Positions 1-8,465 of a DNA stretch of 64,000 nt are shown here, one piece after another (position 1 is the first letter of the stretch; the number at the start of each line of letters is the position of its first letter). The translations under genes were made by a program, and so were the position numbers. Origin of the DNA: Devosia sp. Root413D1. GTDB lineage: Bacteria; Pseudomonadota; Alphaproteobacteria; Rhizobiales; Devosiaceae. The stretch lies in NCBI RefSeq assembly GCF_001425235.1, contig NZ_LMEA01000008.1, forward strand, positions 496,001 to 560,000. Reading direction: 5' to 3'. The notes under the pieces are model-generated. The model was given only the letters and a program-made list of their open reading frames with translations, ran no database searches and had not been told where the DNA came from.

Positions 1-975
<975 letters not shown>

Positions 976-981
976 GCGACC

Positions 982-1012
982 GAACCCTGGCATCCTGCCG
1001 GATGCCGGGTTC
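982..1012 (+). terminator. Hairpin after fabF
   Basis: An inverted repeat with arms GAACCC-GGCATCC and GGATGCC-GGGTTC, one bulged T and a TGCC loop lies just after the fabF stop. No T-run follows directly; ATTTTT comes only about 10 bases later. It may be an intrinsic terminator or an attenuator between fabF and mltG. Confidence 0.45.
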
Positions 1013-1064
1013 GCATTGATGTCATTTTTCAAGCGATTAGTGCGCGTTTCTGGAGGTTCGACCG

Positions 1065-2207
1065 ATGGCTAACGAGCGCAGCGAGAAGCGAGCCCGCAAG
1101 AAACGGCGGAGCGGCGGTCTCCTCAGCGTCATCAACGCGCTGCTGACTCTGCTCGTGCTCGGCATCCTCGTTGCCGTCGGGATTTTCCTTTACGGCGCCA
1201 GCCAGTTTTATGCCCCAGGCGCGGTCAAGACCGAGGCCAACTTCACTGTCGAGAAGGGCTCGTCGGTAATGACCACGGCTCGCCGGCTCGAAGAGCAGGG
1301 GCTGATCCCGCAGGGCCAGTTGCTGCCGTCCGAATGGTTGTTCTGGGGCGGCGCTCGTGCCTTGAAGAAAGAGGGTGACCTCAAGGCCGGCGTCTACGCG
1401 CTGAAGCCGAATTCGTCGATGGCCGACATCCTCACCGAGCTGACCGAGGGCAAGCCGCTCGATTTCTTCGTCAACGTCATCCCGGGCGATACTTCGTTTC
1501 AGGTGGCCGAGCGGCTGAATGCCGTAGGCCCGAACCTCACCGGCGAGCCGGTCCCGGTTCCCCCGGAAGGGACGCTCCTGGCGGTGCGCTATGATTTCTT
1601 CCCCGGCGACTCCCGCATCTCGGTGCTCGAAAAGATGCAGGCCGAGATGAAGAAGACGGTCGACGAGATCTGGGCCGGCCGCGACCCTGCCATCGACCCG
1701 GTGATCAAATCGCCGGCCGAACTGGTGACCATGGCTTCGATCGTCGAGAAGGAAACCGGGGTCGCCTCCGAGCGCCCGCAGGTGGCCGCGGTGTTCATCA
1801 ACCGGCTGAAGAAGTCGATGCGCCTACAGACCGACCCCACGGTCCTCTACGGTGTTACCGAGGGTAAGGCGGTGCTGAGCCGTGGCCCGACCTCGTCGGA
1901 GCTCAAGGCCAAGACCGCTTACAACACCTACCAGATCGACGGCTTGCCCCCCGGCCCGATCGCCAATCCGGGCGAGGACGCGCTGCGCGCCGTCGCGCAC
2001 CCGGCGGCAATCAAGGACCTCTACTTCGTCGCCAAGAGCGCCAACCCGGCCGACGGGCACCTGTTTGCCGAAACCTATGCCGAGCATAGGAAGAACGTGA
2101 GGCTCTACCGTAAGGCAGCGGCCGAGGCGGACTCGGAAGCCGCCAAGGAAGCGCTGGAAGCCGAGCAGGCCGAGGACGCCGGCGAGACCGTCGAGCCCGC
2201 CAACTGA
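1065..2207 (+). CDS. mltG: Endolytic murein transglycosylase MltG (YceG-like)
   Basis: MltG cleaves nascent glycan strands at the inner membrane and so limits peptidoglycan chain length. The 380-residue protein has a basic N-terminus, one transmembrane helix at about residues 20-45, a LysM-like region and the YceG domain. The family signature MASIVEKETG is present with the expected catalytic Glu at residue 228, followed by RPQVAAVFINRLKK and LQTDPTVLYG. The C-terminal tail is acidic and low in complexity. The start is supported by a TGGAGG Shine-Dalgarno 8 bases upstream. The stop TGA shares its A with the ATG of yicC (TGATG), which indicates translational coupling. Confidence 0.94.
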   Translation: MANERSEKRARKKRRSGGLLSVINALLTLLVLGILVAVGIFLYGASQFYAPGAVKTEANFTVEKGSSVMTTARRLEEQGLIPQGQLLPSEWLFWGGARALKKEGDLKAGVYALKPNSSMADILTELTEGKPLDFFVNVIPGDTSFQVAERLNAVGPNLTGEPVPVPPEGTLLAVRYDFFPGDSRISVLEKMQAEMKKTVDEIWAGRDPAIDPVIKSPAELVTMASIVEKETGVASERPQVAAVFINRLKKSMRLQTDPTVLYGVTEGKAVLSRGPTSSELKAKTAYNTYQIDGLPPGPIANPGEDALRAVAHPAAIKDLYFVAKSANPADGHLFAETYAEHRKNVRLYRKAAAEADSEAAKEALEAEQAEDAGETVEPAN

Positions 2208-3100
2208 TGGCTGCATCGCTTGCCAGCATGACCGGCTACGCCCGCGCCGGCGGTTCGCTGCCGGGCGTCGGCTTCACCGTCGAGATCAAGTCGGTCAATG
2301 GCCGCGGCCTCGACCTCAGGATGCGCCTCGCCTCGGGCTTCGATGCGCTGGAGACCGAGATCCGTCGGCTGATCGGCAAATCGATCACCCGCGGCTCGCT
2401 GACCATATCGCTGAATGTCGACCGCGAAGGGGAGGGCGGCCGCGTCGTCGTCAATCACCAGGCGTTGGAAGCCGTGCTTGAGGGTTTCAAGTGGCTGGAG
2501 GGTCGCGTCGACGCCGACAAGCCCCGCCTCGACGGCATCCTGGCTCTGCGCGGCGTGCTCGAGCAGCACGAGACGGCGCTCTCGGCCGACGAGGAGGAAG
2601 CGCTCAACGCCGCCATTCTCGGCGCCGTGGCAGAGGCCGTCACCGGCCTGGTCGCGGCCCGACGCGAGGAGGGGGCCCGTATCGCGGCCATTCTCGCCGA
2701 GCGCATCGACGAGATCGCCGCCCTCACCAAGGCCGCCGAGATCCACCCGGGCCGCAGCCGCGACGCCATCCTCGCCCGGCTGCGCCAGCAGGTGGCCGAG
2801 CTCAGCGAAGCGAGCCCGACGTTGTCGGATGAGCGGCTGGCGCAGGAAGCCGTGCTGCTCGCCACCAAGGCGGATATCCGTGAAGAGCTCGATCGGCTCG
2901 GCGCCCACATCGCTGCGGCGCGCCAGCTGATCTCGGGCGGCGGGCCGGTGGGCCGCAAGCTCGACTTCCTGTCACAGGAATTTAACCGCGAAGCGAATAC
3001 GCTTTGCTCGAAATCCAACGACGTGGCCCTGACCGCCATTGGCCTCGATCTGAAGGCGGTGATCGATCAGCTCCGCGAGCAGGTCCAGAATATCGAGTAA
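2207..3100 (+). CDS. yicC: YicC-family endoribonuclease
   Basis: The 297-residue protein is full length for the YicC/YloC family. It opens with the diagnostic MTGYARAGG motif after a short leader and ends with the DUF1732 signature DFLSQEFNREANTL. E. coli YicC is an RNase involved in small-RNA turnover; the role here is transferred by homology. The gene overlaps mltG by one base and precedes gmk by 59 bp, the conserved yicC-gmk neighbourhood. The GC-rich sequence opens many long opposite-frame reading frames here, none of which resembles a protein. Confidence 0.92.
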   Translation: MAASLASMTGYARAGGSLPGVGFTVEIKSVNGRGLDLRMRLASGFDALETEIRRLIGKSITRGSLTISLNVDREGEGGRVVVNHQALEAVLEGFKWLEGRVDADKPRLDGILALRGVLEQHETALSADEEEALNAAILGAVAEAVTGLVAARREEGARIAAILAERIDEIAALTKAAEIHPGRSRDAILARLRQQVAELSEASPTLSDERLAQEAVLLATKADIREELDRLGAHIAAARQLISGGGPVGRKLDFLSQEFNREANTLCSKSNDVALTAIGLDLKAVIDQLREQVQNIE

Positions 3101-3159
3101 CCCGGCGAGCGCCGCGACGCCGCCGAGAACTCTGTGCAGGGCATAAGGACGAAGCACGA

Positions 3160-3798
3160 ATGGAATTCACCCGACGCGGAGTGATGCTGGTTCTCGCCTC
3201 GCCGTCCGGCGCGGGCAAGTCGTCGATTTCTCGCGCCCTGTTCGAGGACGATCCGAACATCGCACTGTCGGTCTCGGTGACGACGCGTGCCCGCCGCACC
3301 GATGAGATCGACGGCAAGCACTACCACTTCATCGACGTGCCGACCTTCAAGAAGATGCGTGAGGACGGCGAGCTCTTGGAGAGCGCCGAGGTGCACGGCA
3401 ATTTCTACGGCACGCCGCGCTCACGCGTCGAAGAGCGGCTCTCGGCCGGCCGCGACATCCTGTTCGATATCGATTTCCAGGGCACGCTGCAGCTCTATGA
3501 GAAGTGCCGCAGCGACATGGTGACCATCTTCATCCTGCCGCCCTCGATCAAGGAGCTGCGCAAGCGTCTCGAGCGGCGCGCCCAGGATAGCGCAGGCACC
3601 ATCGAGAAGCGGCTGAAGAACGCCCGCATCGAAATGGAGCACTACGGCGAGTACGACTACGTGCTCGTCAACGAGGATCTCGAAGATTCCACCTCGCGCG
3701 TCCGCACGATCCTCGCCGCGGCTCGCCTTGCTCGTCCGCGATTCATCCAATTGGATAAGTTCGTCAAAGACTTGCAGGATCAGATCGACTCTCTCTAA
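3160..3798 (+). CDS. gmk: Guanylate kinase
   Basis: This enzyme phosphorylates GMP to GDP using ATP in the cytoplasm. The frame is open from 3004, but the ATG at 3160 gives a normal 212-residue enzyme (MEFTRRGVMLVLASPSGAGK) and has an AAGGAC Shine-Dalgarno, so it is chosen. The P-loop SPSGAGKSS lies at about residues 15-23. The GMP-binding region follows (TTRARRTDEIDGKHYHF), and the lid segment contains RRAQDSAGTIEKRLKNA. The C-terminus is normal for the family. The yicC-gmk pair is usually co-transcribed. Confidence 0.95.
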   Translation: MEFTRRGVMLVLASPSGAGKSSISRALFEDDPNIALSVSVTTRARRTDEIDGKHYHFIDVPTFKKMREDGELLESAEVHGNFYGTPRSRVEERLSAGRDILFDIDFQGTLQLYEKCRSDMVTIFILPPSIKELRKRLERRAQDSAGTIEKRLKNARIEMEHYGEYDYVLVNEDLEDSTSRVRTILAAARLARPRFIQLDKFVKDLQDQIDSL

Positions 3799-3851
3799 CA
3801 AGAGACGAGAGGGTTGCGAGCCTCAGGGCGCCAGCAAGGCGCAATAAAATC

Positions 3852-3870
3852 GTTAAGGTAACACCTTAAC
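3852..3870. repeat. Perfect 19-bp inverted repeat
   Basis: GTTAAGGT-AAC-ACCTTAAC has perfect 8-bp arms and a 3-nt centre. It lies in the intergenic region after gmk, just upstream of the DnaA-box-like sequences. It may be an operator; no regulator can be assigned. Confidence 0.6.
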
Positions 3871-3886
3871 TCTTCCGATAGCTGCC

Positions 3887-3916
3887 TGTGGATAAGCCAT
3901 GGACATCTGTGGATGG
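3887..3916. promoter_or_regulatory. Two DnaA-box-like sites
   Basis: TGTGGATAA at 3887-3895 is an exact match to the consensus DnaA box on the minus strand (TTATCCACA). TGTGGATGG at 3908-3916 is a relaxed copy 21 bp further on, about two helical turns away. They precede the small hypothetical gene at 3982. Whether DnaA binds here is inference. Confidence 0.4.
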
Positions 3917-3981
3917 TTCGCGCGCCCGCAGTTCCGAAACCTCGGAATTGGGCGGAACCTACCCTCGCGGGGGACTTGAGC

Positions 3982-4275
3982 ATGCCGTTCGAAGTGAAAG
4001 CGTGCAGCATCGATGAAATGCAGCGCCATCCGACCTTTGCCGATCGGACCCAGGCAAAGGTGAAGGTGCTGCTGCGCGAGATCCGCTCGCGCGAAACCTT
4101 CGATCACAACCTCACCTTGCGCGTCTGGGCCAACACCCACGACAAGATGAGCCCGTCGGAAATCAAGACCGCGCTGCTGGTCAAGGCCGCCGCCATCCTC
4201 AAGCGCACTGTCTCGGTCGCCGAAATTGAGGTGAGCGGCGATGGCGCCGTGACCCGGCCGACGGTCAGCGGCTGA
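3982..4275 (+). CDS. Conserved small protein of unknown function
   Basis: A 97-residue, probably cytoplasmic protein with no signal peptide or membrane segment. The frame is open from 3913, but the ATG at 3982 follows a GGGGGACTTGAG Shine-Dalgarno region and starts the well-formed protein (MPFEVKACSIDEMQ). The sequence alternates charged helices and short beta segments, with no motif I recognise. Codon use is typical of the surrounding genes, which supports it as a real gene. It stands alone between gmk and a minus-strand operon, and its upstream region carries DnaA-box-like sites. Confidence 0.7.
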   Translation: MPFEVKACSIDEMQRHPTFADRTQAKVKVLLREIRSRETFDHNLTLRVWANTHDKMSPSEIKTALLVKAAAILKRTVSVAEIEVSGDGAVTRPTVSG

Positions 4276-4294
4276 CCTTCTCGCCGCGGGCCGA

Positions 4295-4400
4295 CCCCAC
4301 CCTTGATCCCTCCCCGCAAGGGGGAGGGAGACGCAGACTGCGATACTGGTGTGAGGGTCTGCCTCCCCCTTGCGGGGAGGGGACAGGGGTGGGGGGCCAC
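4295..4400. repeat. GC-rich palindromic intergenic repeat
   Basis: Two copies of a ~20-bp G/C-rich sequence (4308-4327 and 4362-4381) face each other as an inverted repeat. Each copy is itself a palindrome around GCAAG or CTTGC, and a short GCAGAC/GTCTGC inner pair lies between them. It belongs to the same general class as the repeats at 6100, 35620, 38230, 60812 and 61252. It sits between convergent genes. Confidence 0.7.
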
Positions 4401-4425
4401 AGCCACCAGTCTTTTGGACGACCAC

Positions 4426-4683
4426 TTACCGCCGCGACACCAGCATCACGAACTTCGCGATCACCCCGGCGGCGAAGCCGAACAGCATCAGGCCGAAGGT
4501 GAACGGCCCCAGCGTCTGGGTGATGCCGTCGGGTGAGGCGAGGTCGAGGTTGACCCAGGCGAAGAACAGAGCGCCGAGCCCCAGCAGGATAACCAGGGTC
4601 CGCCAGCGCTGCGCGAACAGTGGCACGGCGATCGGGATGCCGAACGCCAGCAGCGCGGTGACGATGGCGATGACGCCGCCCAT
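4426..4683 (-). CDS. Small two-helix membrane protein
   Basis: An 85-residue protein made almost entirely of hydrophobic helices, at about residues 3-22, 28-46 and 58-80, ending in a short basic tail. No function is recognised. Its ATG (4683-4681) shares one base with the rsmA stop (TGATG), so it is probably translationally coupled as the last gene of the rsmA transcript. The length, coupling and absence of any competing frame support a real gene. Confidence 0.7.
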   Translation of the reverse strand: MGGVIAIVTALLAFGIPIAVPLFAQRWRTLVILLGLGALFFAWVNLDLASPDGITQTLGPFTFGLMLFGFAAGVIAKFVMLVSRR

Positions 4684-5513
4684 CAGCGGCGCGCCTTCGC
4701 CAGTTTCAGGAACGTCTCGACCGGCAGCACTTCGGCGCGCTCGTCACCCCTGAGTTCGGCCGCCGCCAGCAGCGGCTCCATCGGCACGCCCAGCGATTTG
4801 AGGCTCTGGCGCACCATCTTGCGGCGTTGCCCGAAGGCGGCGCGGGTGACCGCCTCGAGGTCGCGTACGGCGACGCCGTCATTGGTCGCCTTGGGCTTCA
4901 GGTGCACCACGCTGGAGGTGATCTTGGGCGGCGGCGTGAACGCCTCGCGCCCGACATTGAAGGCGATCCGCGCCTCGGTGCGCCACCCGCATAAGACGCC
5001 CAGCCGGCCGTAGTGATTGTCTCCGGCCTTGGCGACGATCCGCTCGGCCACCTCGCGCTGGAACATCAGCGTCAGGCTCTCGAAGAACGGCGGCCAGTTC
5101 TCCACCGTGAGCCAGCGGGTCAACAGCTCAGTGCCGATATTGTACGGCAGGTTCGAGACGATGCGGGTGGGACCATCGGCGAGCGCGGCGTAGTCGATCT
5201 CGAGCGCGTCGCCGGCGATTACCTCGAGCCGGCCGGGATAGGCTTCGGCGATCTGCGCAAGCGCGGGCAGGGTGCGCTCGTCGCGCTCGATGGCGATGAC
5301 CTTCCTCGCGCCCTCGGCAAGCAGCGCCCGGGTCAGCCCGCCCGGGCCGGGGCCCACTTCGATCACCGTCGCAGCATCCAGTGGACCGGCGACGCGGGCG
5401 ATCCGCGCCGTGAGGTTGAGGTCGAGCAGGAAGTTCTGCCCGAGCTCCTTCTTGGCCCTCAGGTCGTGTGCGGCGATGACCTCGCGAAGCGGCGGGAGAT
5501 TGTCGATCTGCAT
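4683..5513 (-). CDS. rsmA: 16S rRNA dimethyladenosine transferase RsmA (KsgA)
   Basis: RsmA dimethylates two adjacent adenosines near the 3' end of 16S rRNA during late assembly of the small ribosomal subunit. The 276-residue protein carries [11 protein letters not shown] near the N-terminus, the SAM-binding motif [17 protein letters not shown], and the catalytic [11 protein letters not shown] (NLPY) motif. The usual helical C-terminal domain follows. The order lptD-surA-pdxA-rsmA is a classic one; here an opposite-strand DUF305 gene sits between pdxA and rsmA, so rsmA must have its own promoter in 5514-5644. Confidence 0.95.
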   Translation of the reverse strand: MQIDNLPPLREVIAAHDLRAKKELGQNFLLDLNLTARIARVAGPLDAATVIEVGPGPGGLTRALLAEGARKVIAIERDERTLPALAQIAEAYPGRLEVIAGDALEIDYAALADGPTRIVSNLPYNIGTELLTRWLTVENWPPFFESLTLMFQREVAERIVAKAGDNHYGRLGVLCGWRTEARIAFNVGREAFTPPPKITSSVVHLKPKATNDGVAVRDLEAVTRAAFGQRRKMVRQSLKSLGVPMEPLLAAAELRGDERAEVLPVETFLKLAKARR

Positions 5514-5568
5514 GGCAGGGGGGATAGCGGATTTATCGGCGAACGCAAATGGGCAGCGCAGAACACGC

Positions 5569-5600
5569 TTGACCTTGCCATGATGGGAAGGTGCAGGAAG
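5569..5600 (+). promoter_or_regulatory. CueR/MerR-type promoter of the DUF305 gene
   Basis: A -35-like TTGACC at 5569-5574 overlaps a near-perfect 21-bp palindrome at 5572-5592. The palindrome has outer arms ACCTT and AAGGT and inner arms CCAT and ATGG. The distance to the expected -10 hexamer position (from 5594) is 19 bp, the elongated spacer typical of MerR-family activated promoters. The layout closely resembles the E. coli CueR sites. The -10 itself is weak (CAGGAA). No MerR regulator gene is in the window. Confidence 0.6.
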
Positions 5601-5644
5601 AGCGTACGGCCACTGAATCGGGCCCGATCTGGAAGGAGATACAC

Positions 5645-6076
5645 ATGCACAAGTTCACCCTCGCCGCCGCGCTGCTGCTGGCACTCGCCGCCCCCGCTGT
5701 GGCACAGCAGGATCATGACGCTCACGGCGCCGCGCCGGCCGCCAACCTTCCGGCCATCTGCCTCGCCAACGCTCCTCAGGCGGCAGCCCCCATGACCATG
5801 CAGCACGAGGCAGGGGCTTCCGAAGCCCATACCGAGCTGATGGCGGGCATGGATGCGATGAACGCCGACATGATGGCCGGCGGCACGGCCACCGATATCG
5901 ACGTCGCCTTCGTCTGCTCGATGATCCCGCATCACCGCGGCGCCATCGACATGGCCAAGGCCGAACTCAAGCACGGCGACGATCCGTGGGTGCGGGAAGT
6001 GGCTCAGGCGGTGATCACCGCGCAGGAAAAGGAAATCGCCGACATGCTGGCCTGGCTGGAGAAGCAGCCGCAGTAG
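5645..6076 (+). CDS. DUF305 periplasmic protein
   Basis: The 143-residue protein has a cleavable signal peptide (about residues 1-20, ending APAVAQ) and one DUF305 domain with the family hallmark [19 protein letters not shown]305 proteins have a ferritin-like helical fold with conserved His/Met residues and often occur with copper-resistance genes; metal binding here is inferred from that. The ATG at 5645 follows a strong AAGGAGAT Shine-Dalgarno. The CueR-like palindrome upstream supports copper control. The gene interrupts the minus-strand pdxA-rsmA series, so it may be a later insertion. Confidence 0.88.
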   Translation: MHKFTLAAALLLALAAPAVAQQDHDAHGAAPAANLPAICLANAPQAAAPMTMQHEAGASEAHTELMAGMDAMNADMMAGGTATDIDVAFVCSMIPHHRGAIDMAKAELKHGDDPWVREVAQAVITAQEKEIADMLAWLEKQPQ

Positions 6077-6094
6077 CATATTGAAGCAGACGGC

Positions 6095-6240
6095 CCCTCC
6101 CGGCCTCCCCATGAAGGGGGAGGTGAAGAGTCGAGGCTCGGTCTCCGATCGCGCCAAATACACCGGCGGAGCACCTCCCCCTTCATGGGGGACTTCGAGC
6201 CGTCCCGTAGGGCAGATCGCTCCAGTGGAGCGATTTGAGG
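6095..6240. repeat. GC-rich palindromic repeat pair
   Basis: Copies at about 6104-6125 and 6172-6190, centred on CATGAAG and CTTCATG, face each other as an inverted repeat. A further hairpin follows (GATCGCTCC-AGT-GGAGCGATT). The element fills the space between the convergent DUF305 and pdxA genes and could act as a bidirectional terminator. Confidence 0.65.
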
Positions 6241-6292
6241 GGAGAAGGCCATGAGAGCTACGCTCGAATGGTAAAGGAGGGGGCCGTCTCTC

Positions 6293-7330
6293 TCAGTAGT
6301 GGCGCTGCGCCGCCGCCCGATGCACTGCGCCGCCAGTCAGCTCATCCGCCAGCCGGATCGCATTGAGGAAGCTCGCATCCGAGCCCTTGCCAGTCCCCGC
6401 GAGGTCGAAAGCCGTGCCGTGGTCGGGCGAGGTGCGCACGATCGGCAGGCCGAGGGTGACATTGACCGCCTGGTCGAACGCCACCGTCTTGATCGGGATC
6501 AGCGCCTGGTCGTGGTACATCGCGATCACCGCGTCATACTTCCGCCAGTGCGGCAGATGGAACAGCGTGTCCGCCGGCATCGGGCCTTCGGCGAGGATCC
6601 CCTCGTGCTGCAATTGGGCGATCGCCGGGCCCACTATGTCATAATCCTCGGTGCCGATATTGCCGCCTTCGCTGGCATGCGGATTGAGTCCGGCAAAGCC
6701 GATGCGTGGCTCGGCGATACCGAAGCGGGTCCTGAGGCTATGCGCCACGATCCGCCCGGTGCTCACCACCAGCTCGAACGTCACCAGCGACGGCACCGCG
6801 CTGATCGGCACGTGGATCGTCGCCGGGATCACCCGCAGCGCCTCGTGCGCCAGCATCATCACCGGCGTCGGCGTCACGCCGCCCTGGGCGCAGAGCGCCG
6901 CGAGGAACTCGGTATGACCGGGATACTTGAAGCCGGCAGAATACAGCACCGCCTTGTGGATCGGCGCCGTGACAATGGCGCGGCAGGAGCCGGTAAGGCT
7001 GTGCTCCACGGCGCGGCTGATCGCTTCGATCACCACCTTGCCCGAGAGCGCCGTCGGATCCCCCGGCTTGTCGGGCACAAGGCCGTCTATATGCACGACC
7101 GGCAGCGCTTCGGCGAACCGGGCCGGCGCCTCGAGCGGCGTGCTCTCGACCATTGCCACAGGCAGCCGCAGCCGGGTGGCGCGGGCGCGCAGAAAATCGA
7201 TGTGGCCGTAAACGACGAACGGCGGCAGGCCCAGTTCGGCACGATTGGCGTAGAGGCTGAGGATCAGGTCCGGCCCGATCCCCGCAGGCTCACCCATGCT
7301 CACGGCCAGCGGCGCTTGATTGTCGGCCAC
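6293..7330 (-). CDS. pdxA: 4-hydroxythreonine-4-phosphate dehydrogenase
   Basis: PdxA oxidises and decarboxylates 4-phosphohydroxy-L-threonine with NAD in pyridoxal phosphate synthesis. The 345-residue protein begins with the family signature (LAVSMGEPAGIGPDL). It carries the metal-binding histidines in YPGHTEFLA, GLNPHASEGG and MYHDQALIPIK. The start is GTG, supported by a GAGGA Shine-Dalgarno 5 bases upstream. surA lies 130 bp upstream on the same strand, as in the common lptD-surA-pdxA order. Confidence 0.95.
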   Translation of the reverse strand: MADNQAPLAVSMGEPAGIGPDLILSLYANRAELGLPPFVVYGHIDFLRARATRLRLPVAMVESTPLEAPARFAEALPVVHIDGLVPDKPGDPTALSGKVVIEAISRAVEHSLTGSCRAIVTAPIHKAVLYSAGFKYPGHTEFLAALCAQGGVTPTPVMMLAHEALRVIPATIHVPISAVPSLVTFELVVSTGRIVAHSLRTRFGIAEPRIGFAGLNPHASEGGNIGTEDYDIVGPAIAQLQHEGILAEGPMPADTLFHLPHWRKYDAVIAMYHDQALIPIKTVAFDQAVNVTLGLPIVRTSPDHGTAFDLAGTGKGSDASFLNAIRLADELTGGAVHRAAAQRHY

Positions 7331-7460
7331 GGTGTCCTCGCTTGCGTAAACACAACTGGCGCAGCCAATCGCCGCGCCAGGTCTGCTGCCACTAGCATGG
7401 CCTCGCTAAGCCAACCGGCTGTTATTGCCTTCGATTTGTCGAAGGGCCGGCAAGAGTCCG

Positions 7461-8348
7461 TTAGTTATAGATGATCTTGGCCTTGGTCCGCAGCTCGGCC
7501 TTGAACTTCTCGGCTTCGGCCTTCATCTGCTCGCCGCCCTGCTCGCTGCGCAGCTTGTTCTTGACGAAGGTCGTGTCGCGCGCTTCGTTCTTGGCGCAGA
7601 TCGCTAGCATCGACACACCCGACTCGGTCACGCGCGGCTTGGTGATGCCGCCCACGTTGAGCTTGGCAAGCTCGGCGGCCAGCGGCTCGGGCAGCTGGGT
7701 GGCGTGGCGGCGACCCATGTCGCGTACGGCGGCGTCGGTGAAGTTCAGCGACACCTGCACGGCGCTGTCGCAGCCCTTGAAGGCCTGGCGATACTGGTTG
7801 GCCTGGCCGGTGCGGGCCGAAGCATTGCCGGTCGAGCTGATGAACAGCACTTCCTTGAGGATGTAGTCATAGCTCGAAGCCTGGTCGAGCTTGGCCTCAG
7901 CGGCCTTCTCGAGGTCGAGGTCCGACACCTTGACGCGCGAGGCGACCACCATGCCGCTCACCTGCTGCCAGGCGATCGCGGCGCGGAGGCGGGCGCGCAT
8001 GGTGTCCATGTTGACGCCGGCCTGCTGCAGAATCTGGCGCAGCTTGTCGCTCGACACCTTGATGTTACGAGCCACCTGCTGGAACGCGTCATCGACCTGC
8101 TGGTCGGAGATGACGATGTTCATTCGCTTGGCTTCCTGGATCTGCAACTGCTCGTCGATCAGTTGTTCCATGGCCTTCTTGGTGCCGCCGCCGCCTTCCA
8201 GCGCCAGCAGCTTGGTGCGCTGGGCGACTTCGATATCCGAGATCGGCACGCCGTTGACCGTGACCTTGGTCGCGGCGAAGGCCGGCATGACGCTCAGGGT
8301 AAGGCCGATCAGCATTGCAGCGATGAGGCGGAGCATTGTCGTCACCAT
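7461..8348 (-). CDS. surA: SurA-like periplasmic chaperone / peptidyl-prolyl isomerase
   Basis: The frame extends to 8444, but the ATG at 8348 puts a good signal peptide at the N-terminus (MVTTMLRLIAAMLIG...AFA), giving 295 residues. The N-terminal part resembles the SurA chaperone domain (VNGVPISDIEVAQR, QLIDEQLQIQEAKR). The C-terminal part keeps the end of a parvulin fold (LPEPLAAELAKLNVGGITKP), but canonical parvulin catalytic residues are not obvious, so isomerase activity is doubtful. SurA escorts outer-membrane proteins, including LptD, across the periplasm. Its place between lptD and pdxA supports the call. Confidence 0.82.
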   Translation of the reverse strand: MVTTMLRLIAAMLIGLTLSVMPAFAATKVTVNGVPISDIEVAQRTKLLALEGGGGTKKAMEQLIDEQLQIQEAKRMNIVISDQQVDDAFQQVARNIKVSSDKLRQILQQAGVNMDTMRARLRAAIAWQQVSGMVVASRVKVSDLDLEKAAEAKLDQASSYDYILKEVLFISSTGNASARTGQANQYRQAFKGCDSAVQVSLNFTDAAVRDMGRRHATQLPEPLAAELAKLNVGGITKPRVTESGVSMLAICAKNEARDTTFVKNKLRSEQGGEQMKAEAEKFKAELRTKAKIIYN

Positions 8349-8465
8349 TTTCAGTTCTTTGGAAAGGCCGCCGGATCGCCCCCGGCTCGGCCATCTCAAT
8401 GTTGGAAGAATACGGCCAAAATCGGTTGGCCGAGGTCGTTGCACCGGTCGATCGCACTGACCGGA

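Noticed and set aside
3852-3870. CtrA site (TTAA-N7-TTAA)
   Set aside because: The spacing between the TTAA halves is nine, not seven.
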